A stretch of 36,420 nucleotides of DNA from Bradyrhizobium centrolobii (GCF_001641635.1 NZ_LUUB01000065.1:1-36420); one strand, 5' to 3'. Counted from the stretch's first letter, positions 25,199-33,905 are shown. Program-made: numbers and translations. The notes: generated by a model not told the origin, from the letters alone.

Positions 25199-25254
25199 CC
25201 CGCGGTCTTCGCGGCTTGTCCCGCGAAACGCGTCAGACAGAACACGGAGGAGCG

Positions 25255-25512
25255 ATGGAAACAAACGAAATCGTGGAGTGCATCCGGCCGTTGCTGACAA
25301 GGTTCTCCGAGGATGAAGAGGTCGTGCGCCGGTTAGTGGCGACCGATGGAACCTTCGACGCACTTTGCCACCAATACCGCCGCGTCACTGATCTCCTGAA
25401 GGTTTACAAGGCGGAAGCTGATCAGGAGGCGGAAATTAAGTGGCTCGAGAAGCGCCGGGCTGGCCTGGAAGAAGAACTGCTGACGCGCATTGAGGGATAT
25501 CAGCCGCAGTAG
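25255..25512 (+). CDS. Small coiled-coil hypothetical protein
   Basis: An 85-residue charged helical protein starting at an ATG with GGAGG seven bases upstream. The opening METNEIVECIRPLLTRFSED and the central LCHQYRRVTDLLKVYKAEAD lead into a heptad-like coil (EIKWLEKRRAGLEEELLTRI). No signal peptide, membrane span or known catalytic motif is present. It lies 56 bases after the acetyl-CoA-synthetase-like gene on the same strand and is probably co-transcribed. A role as a regulator or partner of the ligase is conceivable only from position. Length and coil resemble YdcH/DUF465-like proteins, but I cannot confirm membership. Confidence 0.65.
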   Translation: METNEIVECIRPLLTRFSEDEEVVRRLVATDGTFDALCHQYRRVTDLLKVYKAEADQEAEIKWLEKRRAGLEEELLTRIEGYQPQ

Positions 25513-25833
25513 TGCTAATCCTGCGAGGCTCGGAGCGCGCAGCAGTCGCGGATGGCGAGAGCTGAGTGTCCGGCGGATAATCGGCACGTTTCAGCAAAGC
25601 AGAGTTGTGATGCGAAATGACCCGATTCGAATACGGTGGTGGAACAAGATGCGCTCATTGTCCCATCCGCCAGATAGAGTGTGCCCTTAGCTGAAGGAAC
25701 CGCGAAAATTCCGGGCGTCCACCTGCTTGCGGTACGACGCGCAACGCTTCGACTTAGCCAATTTGCGCCTGAACAAGCTTCATTCTTAATTCACGCCGCT
25801 TCCTGCCGCCGTAATTGAGCGCTGAGCGCGGAA
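25513..25833. other. 321-base gap, nothing recognised
   Basis: No gene, RNA or hairpin can be supported. GC content appears lower than the surrounding genes, consistent with flanking a repeat copy and an integrase relic. It ends at the tRNA-like border of repeat copy 2. Confidence 0.45.
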
Positions 25834-26073
25834 TGGTGCCCAGGGAGGGAATCATACGCAACCACCGAAACGACGAACCGTTGTTTGTCATTAGTATGGT
25901 GGCGTGAGCGCTTTACATAGTGGCGCAGGTCGGCTGCACCACCATCACAGGAGCCCTGTTTTCCTATCGGAGGGTAGCCTAACTCGCGAGGCGGAGCCGG
26001 GCTTTTTGGCCGACTTTCACGCAAACGACTTTCAAGTCGCCCCCTTGGGAAAGGCGTTTCACTCCGGACTGTG
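25834..26073 (+). repeat. tRNA-Phe-ended repeat, copy 2
   Basis: A 240-base element starting tggtgcccagggagggaatc and ending near aaaggcgtttcactccggac. It matches copy 3 (34024-34262) along its whole length with scattered substitutions. It contains the gacgaac...gtttgtc hairpin and a G/C-rich stretch around cgcgaggcggagccgggctt. It is followed 40 bases later by a tyrosine-integrase relic. Confidence 0.8.
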
Positions 26074-26113
26074 CTGCTTACGCGAGCGATCGTGCCCGGA
26101 ACGAAGGAACGTC

Positions 26114-26345
26114 ATGGTTAAGATCACAAAAGGGGCCTCGACGCGGCAGCGGCCCGAGAGAAGGACTATGAGTCCATCCGTCCGATTGGCCGGCCTGTCG
26201 TCGAATATCTCGAGCGACGGCGCACCGGCCATGTTGGCACATATGTCTTCCGGGGACAGTGCGAGGACAACGCGTTCGGCTGTTTCCGAACCATTGGAAG
26301 CATCTCTTTGAGGACTCACCGCTATCAAATGTAACGCCGCACGTT
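26114..26345 (+). pseudogene. Tyrosine recombinase (integrase) relic
   Basis: Pieces of a phage-type integrase catalytic domain can be read on the plus strand across frames. The first is VKITKGASTRQRPE, then after a shift DYESIRPIGRPVVEYLERRR and TGHVGTYVFRGQCEDNAFG, then after a second shift PNHWKHLFEDSPLSNVTPHV. The last piece corresponds to the HxLRH approach of the active site (family 'LSDVTPHVLRHSFA'), but the Arg-His continuation is lost. At least two frameshifts and truncation at both ends make it non-functional. It directly follows repeat copy 2, which hints at an old mobile element. The assignment is by eye from short motifs. Confidence 0.5.
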
Positions 26346-26649
26346 ACGCGTCTTCGATGCGGCCTGCGCGTTGCATCTCGCAAAGGAATACGGAAAATTT
26401 TCTGAAGACTCCGCGACGATATTGTTCGATCACGTGAGCCGCGCGCGCATATCTGGATTTCTTTGCGAAGAGTTGCCGACCCTCTGGTCCTTGCACTGAT
26501 TGTTCCTTACATGAGTGAGCGTGCTCGATGACGAATCTCCCGAGCCGCAACCAGGCGCGACAATGAAGAATGCCATGCACCAGCACGACTATCGCAGGAA
26601 CCGGCATCCGCCTCAGGAGCGGCCGGCGTAAGCAGGGGGATTCCCACAT
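26344..26649 (-). CDS. Small hypothetical protein with strong ribosome site
   Basis: A 101-residue protein starting at ATG 26649, which has a textbook AAGGAGG five bases upstream on the minus strand. It has a basic N-terminus (MWESPCLRRPLLRRMPVPAI), one hydrophobic stretch (VPAIVVLVHGILHCRAWLRL, perhaps a single membrane helix or signal anchor) and a basic tail containing FAKKSRYARAAHVIEQYRRG. It is divergent from the broken AraC-type gene by about 115 bases and abuts the integrase relic. No family is recognised. The ribosome site is the main argument that it is real. Confidence 0.42.
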   Translation of the reverse strand: MWESPCLRRPLLRRMPVPAIVVLVHGILHCRAWLRLGRFVIEHAHSCKEQSVQGPEGRQLFAKKSRYARAAHVIEQYRRGVFRKFSVFLCEMQRAGRIEDA

Positions 26650-26763
26650 CCCAGCCTCCTTCGTCGATCTTAAACTCGCCTGCCTCTCAAAGGTCGGCGA
26701 CGCAACCCGAGGAATGCGCTTCCGTTGAGCGTTCGTCGTTCGCGACAACGGGAGCGAACGTGC

Positions 26764-27835
26764 ATGCAACAAGACGACAATACATCGGCGCGCGCGGCGA
26801 AACTCCTGGAACAGGTTCCGCTTCCACGCGCGCCGCGGGACATCAGGGACAGAACCCCGACGCCACCCCGGATCTTCTCGACGCGGCCCTATGCGCCGCC
26901 GGAGCAGTTCGACGTCTGGAAGGCGCGCATGGCCCCGCTGCTCGACGTCGCGCTGCCGGAGGGCCGCAGCCCCACGCAGGGGTTCGAGGTTGAGTACCTG
27001 ACCTGCAACATGGGCGAGGTGGTGCTCTCGTCCGGGCATTTCGCGGCTCAGACATTTGCACGCGCGCCCGGGGCGCCAGTCGACATCTGGTCGTTGTTCC
27101 GCGTGCGCTCCGGCGAAGCCTGGTTCGAGACCGGCGAGCGAAAGATTCACGCCGAGCCGGGCGCGATGTTCCTGATCTCGCTGGATGACGACTTCCGCGG
27201 CCGCATCACCGATTATGACGGCCTGCTGCTCAACCTGCCGCGCAGCGCGTTCGCGGGCGTGGCCGAGCAGTTCGACCGCGCCTGCAACACCATCCTGTCC
27301 GGCAATCTGATCGAGCTTTTGGCCGATTATCTCGACACGCTCGAAACGAGGGTGGTCGGCATGTCGTCGGACGAACTGCAGCGCGCGGGCCGGGCGACCG
27401 CGGAGATGATTGCCGCATGCATCCAGCCGTTACCCGATCGGCTGCAACAGCCACGGGGTTCCATAGAATCGATGCTGTTCGAGCGCGCGCGTCTTTATAT
27501 CGCGTCTTTATATAGAGACTCACCTTGGTGATATAGAGACTCACCTTGGTGACTTCGACCTCACGCCGGACCGCGTGGCGCAGCAACTGCGGATCTCGCG
27601 CTCGAATCTTTACCGAGCATTTGAAAGCGTCGGCGGTGTCGCCGGTTACATCCAGCGCAAGCGGCTGCGCGCCGCGCATGCGGAGCTGGTCGGAAGCGCC
27701 GACAGGCAGGTGCAGGAGATCGCCTATCGTCACGGCTTCAAGCTCGCGTCCGATTTCGCGCGCGCGTTCCGTCGCGAATTCGGCGTCAGCCCACGCGAGA
27801 TGCGCGAACGCACGCGCAGATCAACTGGTGGTTGA
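26764..27835 (+). pseudogene. AraC-family regulator broken by a 13-bp tandem duplication
   Basis: The N-terminal part (from ATG 26764, GGGAG about ten bases upstream) is a cupin-like sensor of the AraC type, with QGFEVEYLTCNMGEVVLSSG, SGEAWFETGERKIHAEPGAM and a helical linker reaching FERARLYI. The frame then stops at 27531. The AraC DNA-binding domain continues in another frame to 27835 (RVAQQLRISRSNLYRAFESV, then YRHGFKLASDFARAFRREFG). A 13-bp unit (cgcgtctttatat) occurs twice in tandem at 27488-27513; removing one copy restores a single frame of about 352 residues. An adjacent 21-bp unit is also doubled (27510-27551), which adds seven residues (IETHLGD) without changing frame. Whether it can revert by slippage is open. 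Confidence 0.75.
27488..27551. repeat. Tandem 13-bp and 21-bp duplications
   Basis: cgcgtctttatat occurs at 27488-27500 and 27501-27513. A 21-bp unit beginning atatagagactcacc occurs at 27510-27530 and 27531-27551. Both copies of each are exact. The first unit is not a multiple of three and breaks the AraC-type gene; the second is in frame. Confidence 0.93.
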
Positions 27836-28152
27836 GCGGCAAGTGTGAACCTTGTTGTGCGTCGTACTGATCGTTCAAGTTGTGAGACGATCTGCCAGCT
27901 ATTTGGACGTCCTGCTGAGTGACGCTAGCGAAATTGTGTCTATTGTTTTCCAACATGACGACTCGGGGACATTGTGATGGCGGCCGAGCGAGCGCGGGGT
28001 GGCAAGATGCGCTCGCTCAGCTCGACGTATCATTGGCCAGGACCGGAAGATGATCGCGCGCCGCGTCTTCATCTTCATCCATCCACATGCATGGCTGCGC
28101 GTTGGTGCGGCAATCCCCCGCGTCTGGGCAAAATCCGGCAAGGGGGCGAGCT
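27836..28152. other. 317-base leader region of the adhesin operon
   Basis: No gene is supported. A perfect 10-bp inverted repeat (gagcgagcgc at 27986-27995, gcgctcgctc at 28009-28018, 13-base loop) lies 135 bases before the adhesin start and could be a leader hairpin or operator. The adhesin ribosome site AAGGGGG is at about 28140. Confidence 0.5.
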
Positions 28153-31100
28153 ATGGCTGTCACACGGAACTCAACCGCAGCGGTGAGATCGCAGGGCGTC
28201 GTTCGGAGCTGGGTCGCGTCGGGTGACGCGGGCAGCTATTCGCTGCGGCGCCGGCTGCTGACGGTGTTGCGTCAGGCGCACCGGGTGCTCGGCATGAGCC
28301 GCGATCGGCTGGGGCTCGGCACACTCGGCGCCGGCGGCGCGCTCGGCGCGCTGCTTGCTGTGATGGCGATCATGGCACCAGAGACAGCGTTCGCGCAGGT
28401 TGCCATCGGCAATGGGGTTTTCAGCAATCCCGCCAACTGCAGCAATCCCAGTGCCGCAACTGCAGGCAGCACTGCTATGGGTTGTGGCGCCAACGCGGCC
28501 GGTGCCAGCGCAACTGCCATTGGCACTGGCACCAATGCGAATGGCCAGAACTCCCTGGCGATAGGCGATTCGAACAGCGCAACCGGCGATGGTTCGATCA
28601 TCGTGGGCTATGCCAACTCCGTGAATGGCCTCAATGCGATAGGCATGGGTGTCTTTGCGAATGCGACCGGCGTCAATGCCCTCGCCGTAGGTGGGAACGC
28701 GCACGCCACAGGCGACGGATCGAGCGCATTCGGCGTCAACACCACTGCAAATGGCGCAGCCGCGACCGCCATCGGCAACGGCGCCAGTGCCACCGGCACT
28801 GGCGTGATAGCGATGGGATTGGGCGCCGCCGCATCATCATCAAACGGTGCAGCCATGGCCTTGGGCTCCGGCGCCAAGGCAAACGCTGGGACGGGCGGAG
28901 GCTCCCCGATTGCCATCGGCGTGAATGCCAATGCCAGTGGGACCGCTCCCACTGGTTTCACGTTCGAGGCTGTTGCGCTCGGCACCGGTTCAAACTCCAC
29001 GGGGCCGTGGTCGACCAGCGTCGGTCCGGACGCGTCTGCGACGGGGACCGGGGCCAGCGCCTTGGGGACGTCGGCCAAGGCGACGGCAAACCAGGCGACC
29101 GCGATTGGCAACGGCGCGACCGCTTCCGGTGTAGGGACAGCAGCCGTGGGATACCTTGCCAATGCGAGCGGCGCCAACGCCGCCGCTGTTGGTATCCAGG
29201 CTGCGGCGTCGGGCACCAGTTCGTTGGCCGCTGGCAACCTTGCCAGCGCGTCGGGAAGTTTCGCGGTTGCCTTGGGTAATCAGGCGCAAGCGCTGGGTTC
29301 CGCCGGCGCGGTTGCGGTTGGATCGGGCGCAATCGTCGGCAGCACGGCGACCGGTGGCGTCGCACTCGGCAACAATGCGAACTCGGGCGGCGCCTATTCG
29401 GTGGCCGCCGGCGTCGCGGCCAATGCGAGCGGTGCCAATTCGATCGCCATCGGCTCCGGAAACACCACGTCTCCAGCCGCCCAGGCATCGGGCGTCAGCG
29501 CCATCGCCGTCGGCACCAACGCCGTCGCCAATTCCGGCAACGCCGTCGCCATCGGCACCAACGCGTTGGCGACCGGCGGTCAGGCGGTCTCGATCGGTGC
29601 GGGCAACGTCGCCAACGGCAACGGCGCGGTCGCGCTCGGCGATCCCAGCACCGCCACCGGCAATGGCGCGATTGCAAGCGGCCTGAACAACACGGCAACC
29701 GGCGACGGCACGGTCGCGATGGGCAACACCAACATGGTTGGCGGTGGCGGCCAGTCCGTGGGTACGCCCGGCACGGCGGCGCAAGGCGCGGTCGGTATCG
29801 GCTATCAGAACACGGTCACCGGCCAGGGCGCCGTCGCGATCGGCGACCGCAACATCGCCAATGGCGCCAGCGCCATTGCCTTCGGCAGCCGGGCCAACGC
29901 CTCGGCCACGAACGCGATTGCGCTGGGTGCCGGCGCGACCGCCGGCAATGCCGGCTCCGTCGCGCTCGGCTCGGGCAGCGTCACTGCCGCGGCCGTCGGC
30001 ACGCCGAACACGGTGATCAACGGCACCACCTACACGTTTGCCGGCACCGCCAACCCGGGCTCGACGGTCAGCGTCGGCGCCGTTGGCGCCGAGCGAACCA
30101 TCACCAATGTCGCCGCGGGACGGATCAGCAACAGCTCGACCGACGCCATCAACGGTTCGCAGCTCTGGGCGACCAACCAGGCCGTCGACGCGATCGGCAC
30201 CACCCTCAACAACATCAACACCGGCGGCGGCATCAAGTACTTCCACGCCAATTCGACGCTGGCTGACTCCTCCGCAGTGGGAACGGATGCGGTTGCGATC
30301 GGACCGGTCTCGACCGCAACCGGCAGCGGCTCGGTGTCGATCGGCAATGGCGCGACGGCCGCGAATGCCAACGATATCGCGCTCGGCTCCGGCAGCCAGA
30401 CCACTACGGCGGTTAAGACGCCGGGCATCACCATCGGCGGCACCGCCTACACCTTCGCCGGCACGACCCCGACCTCCACGGTCAGCGTCGGCACCGTCGG
30501 CAACGAGCGCACCATCACCAATGTCGCCGCGGGGCGGATCGGCAACAGCTCGACCGATGCGATCAACGGCTCGCAGCTCTGGGCCGCGACGCAGGCGATC
30601 GACAGCCTCACGACCACCGTCACCAACGGCCTCACACATTATTATAGCGTCAACGACGGCGGCACACCGCTGGCGAACTATGCCAACAATGGCGCCACCG
30701 GTGCGAATTCGATGGCGGCCGGCATTGCCGCGTCTGCAACTGCCGCGGGCGCGACGGCGCTCGGCTTCAACACCCAGGCGACGATCGCCGACAGCGTCGC
30801 GATCGGTTCGGGCTCGGTGTCCGACCGCGCGATCGCACCTGGCTCCGGCAAGATCGGCGGCACCATCATTCCCTACAACACCACCGATCTTGCGCTGCTC
30901 GGCGCGGTGTCGGTCGGCAACGCCACGAGCTATCGCCAGATCACCAACGTGGCCGACGGCACTGAAGCCAGCGACGCCGTCACCGTGCGGCAGCTCACCG
31001 GCGCGCTGACATCGTTCGCGACCACGACCTCGAAATACTTCCACGCCAGCTCGACGCTGGCGGACTCGCTGGCGGTCGGCAATAACTCGGTCGCTGTGGG

Positions 31101-32433
31101 GCCGCAGACCGTGGTCAATGGCGACAATGGCATTGGCATGGGCTTTGGCGCGACCGTGCAGCAGACCGCGCCGGGCGGCATTGCGATTGGCCAGAATTCG
31201 CTGGTCAGCTTCGCCGACTCGGTCGCGCTTGGAACCAATGCGCAGGCGAACGGCATCCAGTCGATGTCGCTCGGCGCAGGGGCTCAGACCTCCAACCCGA
31301 CCAGCGTCGCGCTCGGTGCCAACGCCAAGGCGACCTCGCAGGCCGGCGATGTGGCGCTCGGCGCCAATTCGACCACCTCGACAGTGGTTAAGACCACCAG
31401 CACCACGATCGGCGGTACCACCTACAGCTTCGCCGGCACGGCGCCGACGTCGACAGTCAGCGTTGGCAGCGCCGGTTCGGAGCGCACCATCACGAACGTG
31501 GCCGCGGGCCAGATCACCTCGACCTCGACGGACGCGATCAACGGCTCGCAGCTCTGGGCCACCAACGTCGCGCTGGACAATCTCTATACTACCGTCAACA
31601 ACATCAACGGTGGCGGCGGCGGCATCAAGTATTTCCATGCCAATTCGACGGCGGCGGATTCCATTGCGACCGGCGCGGAGAGCGTCGCGATCGGACCGCA
31701 GTCGGTCGCAAGCGGAGCGAACGCGGTGTCGATGGGCAATGGCTCAGCCGCCTCGGGCGACAACTCGGTCGCAATCGGCGCCGGCGCCAAGGCGACCCAG
31801 GCCAACTCGCTGGCGCTCGGCGCCAACTCCACCACCACGGCCAATCTGAGCGATGCGGCTTATACGCCGGTCGTCGGCAAGGCGGTTGCGGGCGTGGCGA
31901 CCGGCGAAGTGTCGGTCGGCTCGTCCGGCGCCGAGCGCCGCGTGACCAACGTCGCCGCGGGCGCAGCGCCGACCGACGCGGTCAATGTCAGCCAGCTCCA
32001 GGCGCTTGCCTCGAGCACGATCCACTACGACACCGACGGGTCCGGCAACACCACCAACAAGCTCACACTGAACAGCGGCAACGGCGCGCCGGTGACCATC
32101 AGCAACGTGGCGGCCGGCGTCAACGGCACCGACGCGGTCAACGTCAACCAGCTCAACAGCGCGTTCGAGCAGCTCAATGGCCGGATCGGCGAGGTGCGGC
32201 AGGACGCCTGGCGCGCCGCGGCGATCGGCATGGCCGCCGCATCGCTGCGCTATGACGACCGGCCCGGCAAGATCAGCGCGTCGGCCGGCGGCGGCCTCTG
32301 GCGCAGCCAGGGCGCGCTGGCGTTCGGCCTCGGCTACACCAGCGAGAACGGCCGCCTGCGCACCAACGCGGCGGCGACCACTGCCGGCGGCGACTGGGGT
32401 GTCAGCGCCGGCGTGAGTCTGACGCTCAATTGA
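28153..32433 (+). CDS. Trimeric autotransporter adhesin (YadA-like)
   Basis: A 1426-residue type Vc secreted surface adhesin. The start at 28153 has AAGGGGG upstream and gives a long leader ending AVMAIMAPETAFAQ. The passenger is a YadA-like head of many 14-residue left-handed beta-roll repeats (AxAIGxxAxAxGxxS type, for example ATAIGNGASATGTGVIAMGL). Neck motifs follow (ERTITNVAAGRISNSSTDAI plus NGSQLW) near nucleotides 30091, 30511 and 31480, with degenerate necks at about 30940, 31935 and 32095. A segment with KYFHANST occurs three times (about 30235, 31033 and 31624), indicating module duplication. The C-terminal YadA anchor runs from FEQLNGRIGEVRQDAWRAAA to WGVSAGVSLTLN, a beta-barrel segment ending in a hydrophobic strand. 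It would trimerise in the outer membrane and mediate adhesion or biofilm; the ligand is unknown. Confidence 0.95.
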   Translation: MAVTRNSTAAVRSQGVVRSWVASGDAGSYSLRRRLLTVLRQAHRVLGMSRDRLGLGTLGAGGALGALLAVMAIMAPETAFAQVAIGNGVFSNPANCSNPSAATAGSTAMGCGANAAGASATAIGTGTNANGQNSLAIGDSNSATGDGSIIVGYANSVNGLNAIGMGVFANATGVNALAVGGNAHATGDGSSAFGVNTTANGAAATAIGNGASATGTGVIAMGLGAAASSSNGAAMALGSGAKANAGTGGGSPIAIGVNANASGTAPTGFTFEAVALGTGSNSTGPWSTSVGPDASATGTGASALGTSAKATANQATAIGNGATASGVGTAAVGYLANASGANAAAVGIQAAASGTSSLAAGNLASASGSFAVALGNQAQALGSAGAVAVGSGAIVGSTATGGVALGNNANSGGAYSVAAGVAANASGANSIAIGSGNTTSPAAQASGVSAIAVGTNAVANSGNAVAIGTNALATGGQAVSIGAGNVANGNGAVALGDPSTATGNGAIASGLNNTATGDGTVAMGNTNMVGGGGQSVGTPGTAAQGAVGIGYQNTVTGQGAVAIGDRNIANGASAIAFGSRANASATNAIALGAGATAGNAGSVALGSGSVTAAAVGTPNTVINGTTYTFAGTANPGSTVSVGAVGAERTITNVAAGRISNSSTDAINGSQLWATNQAVDAIGTTLNNINTGGGIKYFHANSTLADSSAVGTDAVAIGPVSTATGSGSVSIGNGATAANANDIALGSGSQTTTAVKTPGITIGGTAYTFAGTTPTSTVSVGTVGNERTITNVAAGRIGNSSTDAINGSQLWAATQAIDSLTTTVTNGLTHYYSVNDGGTPLANYANNGATGANSMAAGIAASATAAGATALGFNTQATIADSVAIGSGSVSDRAIAPGSGKIGGTIIPYNTTDLALLGAVSVGNATSYRQITNVADGTEASDAVTVRQLTGALTSFATTTSKYFHASSTLADSLAVGNNSVAVGPQTVVNGDNGIGMGFGATVQQTAPGGIAIGQNSLVSFADSVALGTNAQANGIQSMSLGAGAQTSNPTSVALGANAKATSQAGDVALGANSTTSTVVKTTSTTIGGTTYSFAGTAPTSTVSVGSAGSERTITNVAAGQITSTSTDAINGSQLWATNVALDNLYTTVNNINGGGGGIKYFHANSTAADSIATGAESVAIGPQSVASGANAVSMGNGSAASGDNSVAIGAGAKATQANSLALGANSTTTANLSDAAYTPVVGKAVAGVATGEVSVGSSGAERRVTNVAAGAAPTDAVNVSQLQALASSTIHYDTDGSGNTTNKLTLNSGNGAPVTISNVAAGVNGTDAVNVNQLNSAFEQLNGRIGEVRQDAWRAAAIGMAAASLRYDDRPGKISASAGGGLWRSQGALAFGLGYTSENGRLRTNAAATTAGGDWGVSAGVSLTLN

Positions 32434-33008
32434 TCTTGCGTTCGACGAGACGGCTGGCGTGTCTGGCTTTGGTGATGGGGCTCTGGCAGGCGGCGAGCGT
32501 GGGCGCGCAGCCTGCGCCGTCGTCGGGCTACGCCGTCAAGCCGTCGGACGTCGCGATTCCGCAAGGCGAGACGCTCGGCGAATTCAGGCGGATGATCCAG
32601 CCGTTCCGGAACTGGACGCTGATCTGCGACGAGAGCCTGAAATCGAAGCGTCGCGTCTGCAACATCACGCAAACCATCGTCGACGCGCAGGGCGCCGTCG
32701 CCTTCAACTGGTCGCTGGTTGCGACCGCGGATGGCAAGCCGCTGATGATGATGCGCGTTCCGGCGGCCGCCGGTGTCGGCGCGCAGATCGAGCTCGCCAT
32801 GAGTGACGCGCCGGATCGTATCATCGCTCAAACCGATCATTGCGATGCCGGCTTCTGCTTCGCCACGATCGCGATCGGCAACGTCCTCAAGCGGCACATT
32901 CGCGCGGGGACGCCATGCCGGGTGTCCTATCAGCTCCCGCAGGTCGGGTCGGTCATGCTGGAGGCGCCGCTGGACGGACTGTCCGTCGTGCTGTCGAAAC
33001 TGAAATGA
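32430..33008 (+). CDS. IalB-family (invasion-associated locus B) protein
   Basis: A 192-residue exported protein of the IalB family. The signal peptide (LRSTRRLACLALVMGLWQAASVGA) requires initiation at TTG 32430, which overlaps the adhesin stop (TTGA, four bases), so translation is probably coupled. ATG codons further in would remove the basic n-region. The family blocks are visible: QPFRNWTLICDESLKSKRRV, then CNITQTI, a central MMRVPAAAGVGAQIELAMSD, HCDAGFCFA and GTPCRVSYQLP. Paired cysteines suggest disulfides in the periplasm or envelope. Bartonella IalB assists erythrocyte invasion, but rhizobial members have no proven role. Its placement right behind a surface adhesin suggests an envelope function. 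Confidence 0.88.
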   Translation: MILRSTRRLACLALVMGLWQAASVGAQPAPSSGYAVKPSDVAIPQGETLGEFRRMIQPFRNWTLICDESLKSKRRVCNITQTIVDAQGAVAFNWSLVATADGKPLMMMRVPAAAGVGAQIELAMSDAPDRIIAQTDHCDAGFCFATIAIGNVLKRHIRAGTPCRVSYQLPQVGSVMLEAPLDGLSVVLSKLK

Positions 33009-33101
33009 CGAAAGGCGCAGCATGCGTATCGGGAGTTCCGGCTCGAGCACGCCGATATCCGCCGCGAGACGACGGTGCCAAAACAACAGGATGAATGGAC
33101 G

Positions 33102-33776
33102 ATGCGACTGAACCGGCCCCCCACATTGATATTCGCGGCGATCGTGGTGGCAGCGCTCGGTGCTGCCGGGGTCGTGGGATATGCCCAGACCTCGACGCAG
33201 CCGATGCCACTGCAGCCGCAGCCGCCAGCCACACCGGCGCCGGCCAAGAAGCCGGCGGCGAAACCGCCTCAGAAACCACAGGTGCAGTCCGGCGCCGCGG
33301 CTGCTGCCCAGCCGCAACAGGCTGCGCAGCAGCAGGCGACGGTGTTCGACGACCATGCAAGGCAGGGCAACATCGTGACCTGCGCCAACGTGTTCGGCAC
33401 CCTCGGCCGCGGACTCGCGGCGAACTCGAACTACACGGCCCAGTCGCAGTGGGACCAAAAGGCGGGCAATGCCCATTCCGTGCAGTCGCTGGTTGCGCTC
33501 ATGCCAGGCCAGAACGCACAGAACGGCGCCGCGCAACGCGCCGCCGGCATTGTCTTTGCCGCACCCGTCGGATCATCCTGCGAAGGCAATCTGGTGCGGG
33601 TGACGCCAAGCGCGGAGAGCTGCCCGACCGTTGCCGCTGAGCTCGCCAAGCTCAATGGGCAGAACGGTGCGGTGGGCGATCTGGCGACGGTCGCGCTGCC
33701 GAACGGCGCACAGGTGATGCTCATTCCCTTCGGCAACGCCTGCGTCGCGGTGACGGCGCTGCGGATCGCAGGGTGA
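33102..33776 (+). CDS. Exported Pro/Ala/Gln-rich protein
   Basis: A 224-residue protein with an N-terminal signal or anchor (MRLNRPPTLIFAAIVVAALGAAG) and then a low-complexity Pro/Ala/Lys/Gln linker of about 55 residues (for example PAPAKKPAAKPPQKPQVQSG). A globular part contains VTCANVFGTLGRGLAANSNY, a central QNAQNGAAQRAAGIVFAAPV, and two more cysteines (SSCEGNL, ESCPTV). The start at 33102 has AGGA upstream; a GTG at 33075 is in frame but adds only a charged tail. It lies 93 bases after the IalB-like gene and may complete a three-gene envelope operon with it and the adhesin. The globular domain is not recognised. Confidence 0.75.
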   Translation: MRLNRPPTLIFAAIVVAALGAAGVVGYAQTSTQPMPLQPQPPATPAPAKKPAAKPPQKPQVQSGAAAAAQPQQAAQQQATVFDDHARQGNIVTCANVFGTLGRGLAANSNYTAQSQWDQKAGNAHSVQSLVALMPGQNAQNGAAQRAAGIVFAAPVGSSCEGNLVRVTPSAESCPTVAAELAKLNGQNGAVGDLATVALPNGAQVMLIPFGNACVAVTALRIAG

Positions 33777-33848
33777 CGCTGAAGTGGAACGAAACGAGGC
33801 GTCGCCGGCTTGCCCCGGCCGGCGTCGAATGCCGGCGGCGCGTTAGCG

Positions 33849-33905
33849 CCGTGCCCACCACAATCACGGTGACATGGCGGGCACGCTACGCTTTGCCCAC
33901 CCTGT
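33849..33905. repeat. Short palindromic repeat (gtgcccacc...tttgcccaccc)
   Basis: gtgcccacca at 33850 is followed by ggcgggcacgctacgctttg and cccaccct, the pattern of the 'gtgggcaaagcgtagcgtgcccacc' repeat seen widely between genes in this group. It lies in the gap after the Pro-rich protein, with further imperfect repeat material (ctacgaagctcc and a gccttggcgaaggc hairpin) up to 34010. No gene is supported in 33777-34023. Confidence 0.5.

Noticed and set aside
28990..31638. An 882-codon open frame antisense to the adhesin gene
   Set aside because: It is Arg/Gly/Ala/Asp-rich with no domain and no ribosome site. The adhesin's repetitive GC-rich codons leave few stop codons on the other strand.
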